Position numbers and translations under genes: made by a program. The notes beneath the pieces were generated by a model that did no database searches, was not told where the DNA came from, and was given only the letters and a program-made list of their open reading frames with translations. Below are positions 44,567 to 57,137 of a stretch of 64,000 bases of DNA, piece by piece. Source of the DNA: Coix lacryma-jobi var. lacryma-jobi (Eukaryota > Streptophyta > Magnoliopsida > Poales > Poaceae); the NCBI GenBank assembly GCA_009763385.1, contig CM019823.1, forward strand, positions 27,619,668-27,683,667. The letters run 5' to 3'. The first letter of the stretch is position 1. The number at the start of each line of letters is the position of its first letter.

Positions 44567-46384
44567 TAAGAAACATGATATTGCTAAAACTTTTGGTTTC
44601 TTTTGAGTTTTAGAAACTCCAACCGAGTACACTATGGTTTTTATAAAACTGCAATATCCGAACCACAGGTCCTAAACGTTCCACCTATAACATAAAATAA
44701 AAATTAATCTATGATAGATGGTCGCAGTCTGCAAAAAGGGTGTGCACCATCTAACAGTTACATAGTGAGAATATATAGCAGTTGGGGCATGCTAGAGTCG
44801 CCAACCGAATCCCAGTTGCCCTCACTTCGCGTTCTCCATCATGCAAACAGCAAAGTGAATGAAGGAATCAAGACGGACGCAGCATGCATGCATGCATGGG
44901 ATAGGAGGCCCAAAGGATACATGACTCAAAAGGCCCCTTTGCTGATCCAGCGTGTACGTCGTCAGTGTGTGATGCGGTGCTCTTCAACATAGCAGCTAGC
45001 TAGCATCGGTTCAGAAATGAATACAATACACTAGCTACCATGCACGAAAAGAAGCCATGGGTTGCTTCCGAAGACGTTCTCCCGCGCCGTTGTATCTAGT
45101 AGTAATAAAAGTAAGATTAGCTGCTGGCTTGCAGCTAGTAGCGGCTAGACCTACCATGATACTTGTTGACCGAAAGCAGATGGACAATGGCACAAGCTTT
45201 ACGTTACTAAAGCCAAAGGGGTGTGTCTGGTCTCTGGTTGCCCATGGCCGGGCGAATGAGAATGAGCGCGCGGCTGCCGCCTACCGCCAAGGCGGAGAGG
45301 CTCCACGAGATCTCTGGGGATCTGGCGCGAATTTGAGCTGAGCAGGACGCGTTTGGGGCCTCATGGCCGGCCCCGTTCGCCCCCAAGGAATCCGACGACG
45401 ACGACGCCTCCTGGGCTCCTCTGGCCCTCTGCGATCGATCCCCCGCTGCCACTCGCAAGTCGCGACAGCGACCGAGTGGCGAGTGCTGGTGGACTGCTGG
45501 AGGATCCCGCGCCAGGGCCGGCCGGCCACGCTGAAACTGTGTGAATTCGAGGGGGGTTTTCTCTCTCGGAAACAGGATAGAAAATGGCTGGCAGGCCGGC
45601 CAACATCCATCGTGCGGAGAGAGAGCGCGATATTGCACCAACCATATCCTATCTATCCCTCAGAATTAGGTTTCGTCCAGCACCAAGCACCACTGCTGTG
45701 TCATGCGCGTGTGTGCGCGTGTCACCGGCGGGAATGCTGTCGCTGTTGGTGCTGAATCGGTGGTGCGTGGCGCACAGTGTACAACACCACACACACCAGC
45801 ACCAGACCGGCTCAGACAATTGCCGAAATGCTGCGTGGCACACAATGGGGATCTGGCATTGGCACACACTCCTCCTATACGAGCAACAAGGGCCAAACTT
45901 TTACACATACTCGGCGTGTCCTGACTCCCAAAAGATGGTGAGAGTGGAGCCTGAGAGCTTTTCGGTGAGCTCGAAACTGTTGAGAACGCTGATGATGATG
46001 ATGAGACGAGATCATTTAAGCCGGGCGCATGGCGTTTGTTGCGAATGGCGTCGTGCTGCGCTGGCACACGCGATGATATTCCGGACGCTTTGTCCTGTAC
46101 TACGTACGAGTGTGTAGCAGAGCTTGTTTGGTTTCAACTCGAGAAAGGACATTCAATTCAGCCAAATTAATGAATCAGCGAAACCGACGAATCTTTTTGC
46201 TGTTCGGTGCATGGCACGCCATGTGCCGGCTCTGCGGCACCGAAAGGAGACGAACAGAGCAGCAGTTTTCAGGTACAGTAGTTATAGCTCACGCTTGATC
46301 CCAAACGCTAATCACAGGTTTTAGCCCGGATAGAACAGCACCTGCTGATGGAACAGACGGCCGCCGGCATCTCATTAGTACATA
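44567..46384. other. Spacer, nothing recognised
   Basis: GC-rich patches (45.2-46.1 kb) give open frames on both strands without domains. A (GCAT)n run lies at about 44882-44898. Confidence 0.35.
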
Positions 46385-46618
46385 CTTCCCCGTTCCAGAA
46401 TAAGTGTCGTTCTCGCTTCCCAAGAAAACACTACCGTTAATTATATATTAAAATATATTAATATTTATATTAAGTGATTAGTATCATCGGAAAGATTTTT
46501 AAGTCTAGTTTTTTAACAAAATTATTTGGAGATATAAATGTTGCATAAATTTTTTACAAATTAAGTCAAACTTGTGGCACGAAAACTCAAAACGACACTT
46601 ATTTTGAAACGGAGGGAG
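46385..46618. mobile_element. Stowaway-type MITE with TA duplication
   Basis: CTTCCCCGTTCCAGAATAAG at the start and ATTTTGAAACGGAGGGAG at the end are imperfect inverted repeats, with TA on both sides. Confidence 0.75.
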
Positions 46619-48600
46619 TACTCCGTATCCTGCATTGAATAGTAGTAGTCACACACACAGGGTTGTCAAACAAGCAAGAGAAGTTGAATTCCATATAGAT
46701 AGAGACCAAGCATGCACAAACACAACCAACCCACGGGGCAGGGGAGCCAACCCAGCAGGTTGCATGCTTTGGAGTCATTGACAAGCACAATCGCACAAAC
46801 AAACCACCAAAACTGAGAAAAAAAAAATCAGTGAGGACAACATTATCATGGGAAGCAGGCAAGCAGCTATACAACTCCTACTGCAGATTCATATAAATTT
46901 AGGAGCAATAAGTTCTACTATAACTCGCTCAAGAGTTATGCATGGACACGGATCAAAAATCCGCGATTGGTGACCACGCCTGCTCTTTAGAAATTGTCTT
47001 AGCTGAATTTTCTTTTTCCTCACCAAAACCAGATCTGTGACCTCCTTTGTCTCAGCACATTCCCCGGTGGAGAGTTCCCCACTTCCGTTCCATCCATTGT
47101 CTCTTCACCCCCAAGTGCCCAATTAACAAGGAAGCATTATGTTTTAGGCCACTGATTCTCTACTAATATCCGGTACACCCCATGGGGCCTACCACCCACT
47201 GATTTGACCTCCACTCTGCTGCTGCTGCTCTCATCATGCTCCTCAACCCACAAATAATTAGATTAGATTAGTAGATTTTGAGGGGTGTGATTAGATTAGA
47301 TTAATATAAATCATGTAACGAGCCTGGCTGATGAGGCACGCAGGGATGAATCATTGGCATGTGGACAAAACCCCACCTGGTGTATTAAAAAGCCTTCAAA
47401 CAAACCGGCCAGCTTGGCATGGCCCGGCGAGGCGCTTAAACCTTGGCCCGCTGAGCTATCACGCTGAAATTAATTAATCATCATTATCGTGCTCGCGTCG
47501 TCCATCACCGAAAAAGAAGACGAGTTAGCATCAGCGATTAAATTATTATGGTGAGGTTGTAGAGATAAAAAAAAACCCTACAGTGTTATGATGGACTCCG
47601 GTTCGTGTCACGTCTCTCGTGACATATTGGTCTCGCTTAGTGTAAAAGGATTACAACTTGCGACTGACGTAACCGTCCTAGAGGTGTTTGAATAAGAGAG
47701 AAATTCTTTGGGTTTACTATGATTTTATATGATACGATATGACATGATATATAAGGCTTCTCGATCCGGATGCTCTGATCCGCAGTTGCATGAGATGTTA
47801 CATGTTTGATTCCTAATTGAATAACCGAGAAAGGACTAGGCTAGCCATGAATATACTGGTAGTATTTCATATAGCCACCTCTAATAAGGAGGATGGAGCA
47901 ACACATTTTTTGCCGGAAAGCGAATTCCAAACAGACCACAGCCACCTGACTTGTAAAATCATCCAGCTTACGGCAGGTCCAAAGATAAGTTTTTCTTTAA
48001 TCATGGAAGGTCCAAGACTGATGTTTCAACTGACGAGCAGAATCAGCAAGGCGAAGGATATTCTCTGCAAATGCACCTTTATTTGCTTCTCTTTTTTTCT
48101 CATCAGGATTCAGGAGTATATACTAAATAAATATTCAGGAAATGTTGGGGATCTCTAACAAAAAGATACAAATACGCCTTTTGCATGGCTTTCTCTATCT
48201 ATAGAAAACTGTTAGTTGTATAGATATGCATGTATAATCTGTTATATACTGCATGTATTTGTGGTAGCTCATACAAAATTCTAGTAACCGGCATGTATAG
48301 ACGCGGTGAACATTAGCTACAGGTAAAAAAGGCGTGCGTGTCTCATTACAATTTACATGCTCTAATTAATTACTTGATTAGAACAGTAAAAATATATGGA
48401 GAGAGAGAGAGAGAGTTTTGACCTCTATACTAATAAGTGGATGGAAGAGAGAGCAGTAACAGGCTACGTACTCCACCTACAACCACAGAGAGGTCTCTAT
48501 TGCGGTAGCGGCGCCGCCTCCCCAACTACGTGGTGTCCACGGCGGCCGGCGGCGGCCCGGGCCGCGCCGATCAGCTCTCCTCGATCTCACATGTCATCGA
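46619..48600. other. Spacer and 3' flank of HIPP; GA microsatellite
   Basis: No gene recognised. A (GA)9 tract lies near 48399-48415, close to the 3' end of the HIPP gene. Confidence 0.4.
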
Positions 48601-50093
48601 TCACATGACGCTGCAGGAGTTGGGGTTCTCGTCGTCGAAGATGCGGTACGAGTCGTGCATCGGCGACGCGTGCATCCCGGGCGGGCTGTAGTGGTCCTGC
48701 TGCTGGTAGTAGTAAGGCTCCGCCGGCGCCGCTTGCGGGTACGGCATGTAGAGGTACGACGGCGACCACTGCTTCGCCGGCTGCGGCGGCGGCGCGGAGT
48801 AGTAGTACGCCGGCTGCGGCTGCGGCTGCGGCTGCTGCATGGAGTAGGCCGGCTGTGACTGCGGCGCCAAGTACGTGTAGGACACGCTCGAGCTCGGCTG
48901 CGCCGCGTGGTAGCTCAGCACCGGCTGCGGCGGCGCGTAGTAGGGGTGGTGCCGGTACTCCTGCTCGTACTCGTACGCCTGCTTTGGCGCCGGCGCCGGC
49001 GGCGTAGGCAGGGACCTCTCCGTCGTCGTCACGGCGGCCGGCTCCGCCTTCTTCCCGGCCTCCTTGGGCTTCTCGCTCTTCTTGGCCTCGCCCTGCTGCT
49101 CGTCATTGGCAGCGGGGGCCGGGGCGACGACGGGGGCTTCCTTTGCCGGCTCTGCTGGGGCCTTGGCAGCCTTGGTCTCAGCTCCCTTGCTGTCACCGCC
49201 GTCCTTCTTCTTCGCCTCCGCTTTCTCCTCCTTCTTTGACTCTGCTTCGGGCTTCTTCTTCTCTGCGGCGGCCCCGCCCTCCTGCTCCGGCTGCTTCTTT
49301 TTCTCCTGCTCCGGCTTCTTCTTCTCCTCGGAGCTCTCGCCCTGCGGCTTCTTCACCGCCTCTTCCGGCTTCTTCACCGCCTCCTCCGGCTTCTTCTTCT
49401 TCTCCTCCTCGGAGCTCTCGCCCTTCGGCTCCTTCTTCACCGGCTCCTCTGGCTTCTTGTCCGCCGCGACCGCAGCAGCAGCAGCAGGAGGAGGAGGAGG
49501 AGCAGCAGCAGCAGCAGGAGCAGCAGGAGCCGCCGCCGCCGCCGCCTTGCCGCCGTCACCGGCAGGCTTCGGAGCCGGCGGGGCCTCCGGCGCGGGCTCG
49601 GTCTTCTTGCCGGGCGGGTGACACTGCCAGGGCTCTCCCTTCTTGCCGGACTTGTAGAGCTTCTGGATGAGCGTGCTGGCGTCCACGGTGCCAACCACGG
49701 TGACCTTGTGCTGCGAGCCGTCCACCGTCACGTTCTGCACGCCTGAAAACAGTTCACCCCCCGCTTCGTTCAGCCCAAAATGTATGCAGAAACCTGCTGA
49801 CCCGCTCGGAAGTAAGTAACGCACCTTCGATGCTCCTGAGCACCTTCCGGACCTTCTTCTTGCAGCCATGGCAGTGGATGGCAACCTTCAGCACCACGGT
49901 CTGGAAAGAACAGAGGAACCAAATAAAAAGGGTGGGGGTTAGCATTTACAGCCTAGCAACCAAATTGGCATGGCAGCTCGTATGATGGTATGGGATCGAA
50001 GAGCATTCGAGCACTTGGTGGGGGGGAGGAGGTGAGGGAGAAATAAAGGCATGGACGGACGCTCACCTGAACGCCAGCAGCTCCTGACGCCAT
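48601..50093 (-). CDS. HIPP: Heavy-metal-associated isoprenylated plant protein (HIPP), 414 aa
   Basis: Exons 50067-50093, 49825-49900 and 48601-49742 on the minus strand join in frame. The short first exon gives MASGAAGVQ. Exons 2-3 encode one HMA domain (about residues 10-75): VVLKVAIHCHGCKKKVRKVL with the CxxC metal-binding pair, then GVQNVTVDGSQHKVTVVG. A long low-complexity linker follows: Pro/Ala-rich, then Lys/Glu/Pro repeats, then Gln/Pro/Tyr-rich. The protein ends NSCSVM, a CaaX box for farnesylation. HIPPs bind metals such as Cu, Zn or Cd and act at membranes or in the nucleus in stress and pathogen responses; the specific ligand here is unknown. The linker is encoded by trinucleotide repeats and is probably length-variable. 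Confidence 0.93.
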
Positions 50094-50209
50094 GGGAGCG
50101 CTGTGCCTGTTGGGCCACGAGAGGAGCAGAGGAGGAGGTCTCGGCTAACGGCGTGGCTTTCTGGCCGTTGGGTGGGGAGGGGAGGAAGGCGGCAACCGAG
50201 GTGCTCATC

Positions 50210-50216
50210 TTTATAG
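50210..50216 (-). promoter_or_regulatory. TATA box of HIPP
   Basis: CTATAAA on the minus strand, about 120 bp upstream of the start codon. Confidence 0.55.
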
Positions 50217-51521
50217 TCGAAATGAGGAGACCATACATGGGATCTCTCTTCTCTGACACCTGGGCCAATCGGTTCAAATTAGTTCTGTTTTTTTTTTTCC
50301 TAATAAAACGGGCCCTCAGCTAGGAGTTTAGGACCAGCAGCTCTTTCGCGGGGCTCCGGTTAGCCGCCGGGCTGCGGGCTGCCGGCAGATCACTTTGAGT
50401 ACAAACCGTACAAAGGTTAAAAGAGTTTCTTCATTTGCGTTCGAACTGTACGAATACAACAAATATTCACAAATTTAAATTATTAATCAATATGAGATGT
50501 TTGCACGATTATTACAACCTAAACATGCTAGACTGCAGTGCAAATAGCGTGGCTAGGTACCGTGTACTGCTACTATATTTTACAGCATCGCAATCTATCT
50601 TATTGGAAATTAAAGTTTTATCATATCTTTTTTATAAATTTCCTTGGTTGCAAACTATAGTTACATACACGTTGTTATGTATCTAGACATGTGTTATATA
50701 TCTACTATATATATAATAAAATTAATGAACTAAAAAAAATCAAAATGACTTATATTTAAATGAAATAGAGGGAGTAAAAGTTACTATCTTTTATTTACAT
50801 AAGGCGACCATGACATGGTCGGTCATATTTGATTTCGAGGATAACGGGTACTCACAGTGCAGACTCTACATAGAGTCTAAGTCCATTATTACCTCGAATA
50901 TATCATAGACTTGGAGTCTAAATAAGACTTGGAGTCTTAGTTTTTCTCCCTATTTATTCAATAACTACATTGTCACATCAGCAAAATACAATAAATATAA
51001 GTATAATAAATAGGTTTAGACTCTATTATAAAGTCTGCATTGTGAATGCTCTTGTGGTCACTAGCACCCTTGTGGTCACTGGCGGTGCTACATGAGGACA
51101 GTACAGAGTGGCCATACAATTCCTCGATTGATATTTATTATGGAAAATATGAGTACCAGAATATTACCGTGTATTTTATCATTTTTTTTTCTATTTTTCT
51201 CATGTGCATCTTTTTTTCTTTCTTTTTCACACTGGTTCTGTTTTTCCCTCTTGTTTGTTTGTTCCGGTGCTATTTTTTTTTTGCGTATTTCGTTTTCGCG
51301 CTTTCTTTTTCTTTTTTTTCATGTTGTGCTTTTTCGTTGTCGTTTTTTGTGTTTTCTTTTTTTCATACTGTTTTTTTTTTGTTTTTTCACAATGACGGAG
51401 GGAAAAAACCTAAAAGTAGGTAAGTGAGAATAATAAAGATAAAATATAAATTCTAACCTAAAAATAAGAGAACATGAAATATAAAAATGGAAATCCTCCA
51501 CCACTAAATTATTACGGAGTA
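50217..51521. other. Spacer upstream of HIPP
   Basis: AT-rich, with T-rich tracts at 51180-51390. No gene recognised; the T-rich frames are low-complexity. Confidence 0.4.
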
Positions 51522-51782
51522 CTCCCTCCGTATCACAAATAGAGTTCGTTTTGGACAGCGACACGGTCTCCAAAGCATAACTTCGACCACTTATTTCTTT
51601 AAAAATATTTGTTATAAAGTGGTGTATATATATACTTTTATGAAAGTACTTTTCAAGATAAATTTATTTATATGATTTTTACATTTCTAAACTCAATAAT
51701 TTAAAAGTTATTCATGATTTATATTCCCAATGTTTGACCGAAACCTTTTCCAAAACGAACTTTATTTGTGATATGGAAGGAG
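51522..51782. mobile_element. Stowaway-type MITE, family S copy 1
   Basis: It starts CTCCCTCCGTATCACAAATA and ends TGTGATATGGAAGGAG, with TA on both sides. It is nearly identical to 60280-60538 along its whole length. Confidence 0.85.
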
Positions 51783-51892
51783 TACAATACTTTAACGCAT
51801 AAGTCATTCTACACTACTAGAGAATAGGTCTTTGGACGATTTGCAAAATCAGCATTAGTCACGGAAAAATTTGCGCCCGGGACTAGAAAGGT

Positions 51893-52095
51893 CTTTAGCC
51901 CCGGTTGGTAACACCACCTGGGGCTAAAGTTCCCCTGCCCAACGGCTCATTTGTCAGAGGGACCTTTAGTCCCGGTTGGTGTCCCCAACCGGGGCTAAAG
52001 ATTGACCTTTCTAAAGGTTTTGCCCCGGTTGTTGTATCCAGCCGGGGCTAAATGTTGGCATTTAGCCCCGGCTAGGAACAAGGGCCGGGACTAAA
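51893..52095. repeat. Subterminal CCGG-GCTAAA repeats, left cluster
   Basis: Several direct and inverted copies of TTTAGCCCCGGTTGG, TTTAGTCCCGGTTGG and AACCGGGGCTAAA fold into hairpins. Such arrays act as transposase-binding subterminal repeats in grass DNA elements. Confidence 0.75.
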
Positions 52096-52372
52096 TGTCT
52101 CTCCCTATATTTGAATTGTTTTTCCACTTTCTTCAGCCCCCTGCCCGGGGCTAGGAGCAAGATTGAGTTCTTGCTTTGCTGCTTGTTTGCTCTCTTCTCC
52201 GGTGATTTTTGTTTGTTAACATATCTCCGGCGATTGATCTATTTCATCACATCTACGTCGACATCGACTAATTCAAAGGTTACTGCCTTGAGTTTTTCAT
52301 AATTTTAGCTGCCATATATATATATTGAGTTCATTCACTTGACAGTTTAAATTAGTACCCTAAAAACAAAAT

Positions 52373-52680
52373 GTGACCAGTTTAATTAGTTTATTTTATT
52401 TTTTTAGAGAAATAGAGATCATTTAAATCATTTGCTTACAAAAAATAGAAATATATAATACTTTAGTTTACAAAATATGACCGGTTTAATTATTTTATTT
52501 CAATTTTTTGGAGAAATAGAAATCAGTTCAATCATTTGTTTACAGAAATTAGAAATATATAATACTTTAGTTTACATAATGTGACCAGTTTAATTAGTTT
52601 ATTTTAATTTTTTGGAGAAATTGAAATCAGTTAAATCATTTGTTTACAAAAAGTAGAAATATATAATACTTTAGTTTACT
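52373..52680. repeat. Three tandem units of about 103 bp, AT-rich
   Basis: Each unit runs TGACC(A/G)GTTTAATTA ... GAAATATATAATACTTTAG. Divergence between units is modest. Confidence 0.85.
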
Positions 52681-52702
52681 GCTCAACTACAAATGCAGAA
52701 GG

Positions 52703-53020
52703 ATGACTGCTTGGTATGTTGTTTTCGAGGGCACCAAGCCAGGTATTTACACCAGCTGAGCCGAGTGCAGTCAGTATGTCCTCAAAGTTAAGGGAGCTGT
52801 GCATAAAAAGTACAAGTCTTTTGAGGAAGCTTCTGCAGCTCTAGAGGCTTTCAACTCAAGAATCAACTCAATTCCTACTGCACCTACCCCTACTTTACCT
52901 TCCTATCAGGTTGGAGTGGCAGGCAGTCCATCTTGTTGGACTGTGATGTGGACAAAATGTGCAGGTGTTGTTAGTTGCTTTGGTTGTGGCCAAGTAGATG
53001 AGGCTACACTGTTATCTTGA
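52703..53020 (+). pseudogene. RNase H1 N-terminal / viroplasmin-domain fragment
   Basis: The frame from ATG 52703 begins with TAWYVVFEGTKPGIYTS, meets TGA at 52757-52759, then continues with a KGAVHKKYKSFEEASAAL motif. Together these are the small hybrid-binding domain of RNase H1, also found in caulimovirus viroplasmin (PF01693). The stop replaces a position where the family usually has Trp, a G-to-A change. No RNase H catalytic domain follows. Such fragments recur inside grass transposons; here it lies between two subterminal-repeat clusters. Confidence 0.7.
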
Positions 53021-53267
53021 TGTAATAATTAATTAGACAAGTTCAACTGCTACTACTTATATGCCACCAGTGATGCTTATTAAATTTGGGTGTCATGAAC
53101 TTGTTTATAAATTTGAGCTAGAAAATTAAATTTGTTGATAAGAATGAGAGATATAATTATGTGATATTTTTACTATGCAATTAACAACATTACAACATAT
53201 TTATATAATGAAAACTTATTATAAAACCCAAAATACTGCAGACCCAAAACATTGGCGGGAGAAACCC

Positions 53268-53411
53268 CTTTAGTTCCGGGCGGTGACACCACCCGGGACT
53301 AAAGGTCCACCTTTAGTCCCGGGGCGTAAGCCAGACCTCCCGGGCTGCCGTACGGCCCGGGACTAAAGGTTTTTTAGTCCCGGATGGTGTCACCGCCCGG
53401 GACTAAAAGTC
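53268..53411. repeat. Subterminal CCCGGGACTAAAGG repeats, middle cluster
   Basis: At least five copies of CCCGGGACTAAA or its complement in alternating orientation form hairpins directly upstream of the ORF1 gene. Confidence 0.8.
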
Positions 53412-53576
53412 TATCCATTCATCCACCCGTAGCGCTCCTACCCCCGGTCTCTCCACCTGTAGCGCTCTGTCCCCGCCGCCGCCGCTTGCGGTCTCTCCTA
53501 CCCCCGCCGCCGCAGCTCCCGCCGGTCTTTCCCCGCCTTCGCTTGTCCTCCACGACGATGGACGGGTACCACGGCG

Positions 53577-55072
53577 ATGGACGGGTACCACAGCGACGTC
53601 AATGAAGACGGCGAGTTCGACGCCGGCTCGTTCCCCAACTCCGCCGCCTCAAACACCAGGGACTTCATGTCGCAGCCACCGCCGTTTTTCGGCTACGGCA
53701 ACCCCTCCGGCTTCGGCAACAACGCGTCGTCCGCTAGCACTGAACAGCTTCGGCAACCCCTCCGGTTCGGTTCGCTCGACCTCAACGCCGATGCGTCGTG
53801 GCCTGGCATGACTGGGTATCAGCACACCCTGCAGTCCCCGGAGGAAGACGGCGGAAGCGGCCAGACTCGCAGCCCCCATTCCATGCGCGGCCTTTCCGTT
53901 GGCGGCAGGGGTTCCCTTGGCCTCCGAATTCCTCACCGCATCGTAGGAGGCAGTGTAGGAAACGCCCGTGCTAGCCGTGTTGCTGTCCCCGTGCCTCCCC
54001 GAGGTCGTCAGGGTGCCTAGGCAGCCGCCACCGACGACGTCCCTCGCACTGAAGTGCCGGTATACACAAAGTTTCTTTGTCCATGAACTGCTAATGTTGT
54101 TCGTTCTTTACTTATTTGTTCTTTACTTGTTGTGCTTTGTTTGCTGCATGAATCATTAAGTAATGAAATGACATGCAATCTGGTATTGGTTACTTTATTG
54201 ACTAATGAAATGACATGCAAGACTCAGAGATTCTGCATAATTTCAGAACATCCTAAGCAGAGCCCGATGAAGTACGAAAAACACCTGTATCTTCTGTGAG
54301 TTGTACATTGAAGAGATGCGCAAGGGCAACTGTCCAGGGGGTCAAATGAACAGGTGGGGTTGGCAGAACCTGTCGGAGGCTTTCTTCAAAGCCACCGAAT
54401 TAGTTCACGATAACGTCACCTTTGGCTACAAGTACCGTAAGCTAAGGACTCTCTGGAATAGCCTACAAAACCTCCTGAACAAAGAAACGGGATTGGGGCG
54501 CAATCCAGATGGCTCCGTCAACGCTACAGATGAATGGTGGGAGGAGAACGACGACAAGGTACACCTAAATCGGTTCTGTTTTCATGTTTCAGTGCATGCT
54601 TTCGAGAGTTTATAACATGTTGATCTCTATTTTTGTTTTCCAGGAGCAGCTGAAAGGTGCAATGCCACCATACATGGATCTTTTGGATATCATGTTCGGG
54701 GGCGCAACTGTCACTGGGGAGACGGCTTATGTTCCTGGCCGTAAGAATGCACCACTATATGTTAGTACTGAGGATGAAGAAGACGTGCGCACCCCTCAGA
54801 GCAGTGGCAGCAAGAGGAGCTACAGCAGTCTCAGCAACCACAACACAACTGGTACTCCAAGCAAGAGGTCCAGGAGTCCAGTAGTTAGGATGAATGAGAA
54901 CATGAGGAACTTGAGCTTAACTTTGGAGAACAGGACTGCAGTGTTGCAGGAGATGTGGGGTCAGAGGAAGCAGGCTCACAAGGACAAGAAGAATGAAAAA
55001 CTGGAAACCGTTGACCTAGTTGCAAAGCTGGCTAGAGAGGCAGGGGTAACAGAGGAAAATTCAGAGTTGTAG
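53577..55072 (+). pseudogene. PIF/Harbinger ORF1 (Myb/SANT-like DNA-binding protein)
   Basis: The first exon starts MDGYHSDVNEDGEFDAGSF, is Ser/Gly/Pro-rich, and stops at TAG 54018-54020. Reading past that stop stays plausible up to a GT near 54060. A second exon (about 54265-54558) encodes FCELYIEEMRKGNCPGGQMN and RWGWQNLSEAFFKATEL, the Myb/SANT-like domain (PF12776 type). The last exon, 54644-55072, encodes a Ser-rich then Lys/Glu-rich tail. ORF1 proteins assist PIF transposases in DNA binding and nuclear entry. A 20-bp duplication (53557-53596) creates an extra upstream ATG. One nonsense codon, CAG to TAG if C-to-T, makes it likely dead. Confidence 0.75.
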
Positions 55073-55483
55073 CCTGTTGTGGGCAGGATCGCTAGAAATG
55101 AAATCGATACAAGATTTTTCCTGCAGTCAGCTACCAAAGGAAGGCTGGCCATCATTAAAGACCATGCGAGCTCGAGGGTCATTAACTAGACCCTTTTATC
55201 CATGCATTTGTCGTGCCTTTTGTATCATGAACAAGTCTGTCATGTATATGGTGGTGTTTGAATTATTTATGTGATTTGAATGTTCGAACAAAGTCTGTTA
55301 TTCGCATTAATTGCTGATGTTCATTCGTGGATGAATTGCGATGTAATTTGTTTTGTGTGGTTGTGAATCGTTGATGGTGTTTCTTTCTGGGTATAAGTGA
55401 TCTTTCAGGTACTGCTGCATGGGTATATAGACTTTTGTAAAATGATACTAATTTGTGTTCATTTGTTTTTTTCATGTGTTCAG

Positions 55484-56812
55484 ATGGCTGGGCAACCTGG
55501 AGCTTCGGTAACTACAGATGACGACGACGATGATGACGACGACGACGACGATGATGAACAATGGGAGGACAAATTTTTCAGCCTGTTCTTTGATGCTGAT
55601 GAAGAAGCTGCAATACAGCTTGGTATGAACATGTATGCCTTGCATTTCGAAAAGCATTACAATAGATCAGACTATAGGGTGCCAACAATGACTGGCCTGG
55701 AGTGGGTATAACAGAAACTAGCAGATGAAACTAGGTGTTACAACATGTTTAGAATTTCTCCAGCTATGTTCTATAGACTGCATAAGGTCTTGGTAGATGA
55801 GCATGGCCTCAAAGACACTACAAAGTCCACATCTATTGAGGCTTTAGGTCTGTTCCTATGGATGCTTGGTGCTCCACAACCGTATAGGCAAGCTGAGGAC
55901 AGATTTGAGAGATCTCTAGGCACTGTCCATAACTATAGAGTGTTGTCCTGTGTGCTTAAACTTGCAGACAACATCATTAAACCTCGGGACCCAGAATTTA
56001 GGACAATGCATCCTAGGTTGAGAAACCATAGATTCTATCCTGAATTCAAGAGGTGCATAGGAGCTATAGATGGCAGGCACTTCCCTGTTGTCGTACCACA
56101 AGATAAGTTTGTGCAGCACTTGTGTCGCAAGGGCATCAGCACTCAAAATGTGATGGCTATATGTGATTTTGACATGGTCTTCACATTTCTCCTTGCGGGA
56201 TGGCCGGGGTCTGCCCATGACACAAGAGTGTTTCAGGATGTCATATCAACATTCAAGGATTACTTTCCTCACCCTCCTCAAGGTAGAAACCTAGCTGCTA
56301 ATTGTTTTGACATTTCTAATTGAAGCATGTAACAATGACATGTACTTGGTGCTGTAGGGATGTTCTACTTGGTGGATGGCGACTACCCAAACCGTCCTGG
56401 GTACCTTGCTCCTTACAAGGGAACGACGTACCACATTCAAGACTTTCAAAACGCCGGAGAACCTCAAGGTGTACATGAGATATTCAATTGTGCACACTCA
56501 TCTCTTAGAAACGTCATTGAGAGGGCCTTTGACGTTTTGAAGATGAAGTGACGCTTACTGTTGAAAATCTCTTGCTATCCTCCTCAAACTCAAACGCACA
56601 TTATTACTGCTGCTGTTGCGTTGCATAACTTCATAAGGTTGAGTGGGGAATTAGATGACGACTTTCAGATTTTGGATCGTCATTCTAAGTTTGTGTCTCC
56701 TGAAGCCTCGTTTCATCAGCCAGAAACTGTTCCTGCACCTGATAGTGCAGACCGTGCACAAATGAATGCCTTTCGTGACAGCATTGCAGAATCGCTGTTT
56801 AATAGGTACTGA
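55484..56812 (+). pseudogene. PIF/Harbinger transposase (DDE_Tnp_4) with two stops
   Basis: Exons 55484-56282 and 56358-56812 join in frame (CAAG/GTAG ... TGTAG/GG). A poly-Asp N-terminus precedes a helix-turn-helix-like region (FRISPAMFYRLHKVLVDEHG, EDRFERSLGTVHNY). Catalytic landmarks are GAIDGRHFPV (first Asp), LAGWPGSAHDTRVF, VDGDYPNRPGYLAPYKG and ERAFDVLK (Glu), matching the DDE_Tnp_4/HARBI1 family. In-frame stops are TAA at 55709-55711 and TGA at 56549-56551, the latter where a Trp normally follows KMK. Both fit C-to-T/G-to-A decay. The C-terminal IITAAVALHNFIR motif is intact. It is the remnant of an autonomous element, not active as written. Confidence 0.88.
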
Positions 56813-57137
56813 TACATGTGTATGGTTGAGTATTTGTGAGTTGTTATATTGCGGCATGTACTTGTCATTTATTTGTAGCTTGAGAACAGTTTTGTCTGAG
56901 GACTTGTGATTTATTTGTTGCTTGAGGACAATAATATTTGGTTACATGAGTTGTAATATTTGAGGACTGTAATAAATTTTTTGTTAGAATAATATTTAAA
57001 CATTCTGTAATATTTGAGTTGTAATATTTGAGCACTGTAATATATTTTCTGTTAGAAAAATTCTGTTGGAATAATATATGTTTATACCATGCATTAAAGA
57101 ACATCCACACATTTGAAGAGAAAAAAGAGGACAGCCC

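Noticed and set aside
45207..45755. Overlapping GC-rich frames near 45.2-45.8 kb as a gene
   Set aside because: Three or more frames on both strands are open with no recognisable domain or exon junctions.
49143..49670. Plus-strand long frames opposite the HIPP gene
   Set aside because: They are mirror frames of its Pro/Ala/Lys/Glu repeat region, rich in Ser/Pro/Arg and without domains.
51046..51427. T-rich frames encoding Phe-rich 'membrane' proteins
   Set aside because: Low-complexity T tracts; three overlapping frames look equally open and none has a plausible protein.
53268..53411. CCCGGGACTAAAGG hairpins as a microRNA precursor
   Set aside because: They are part of an array of subterminal transposon repeats; small RNAs from them would more likely be siRNAs, and no expression data are available.
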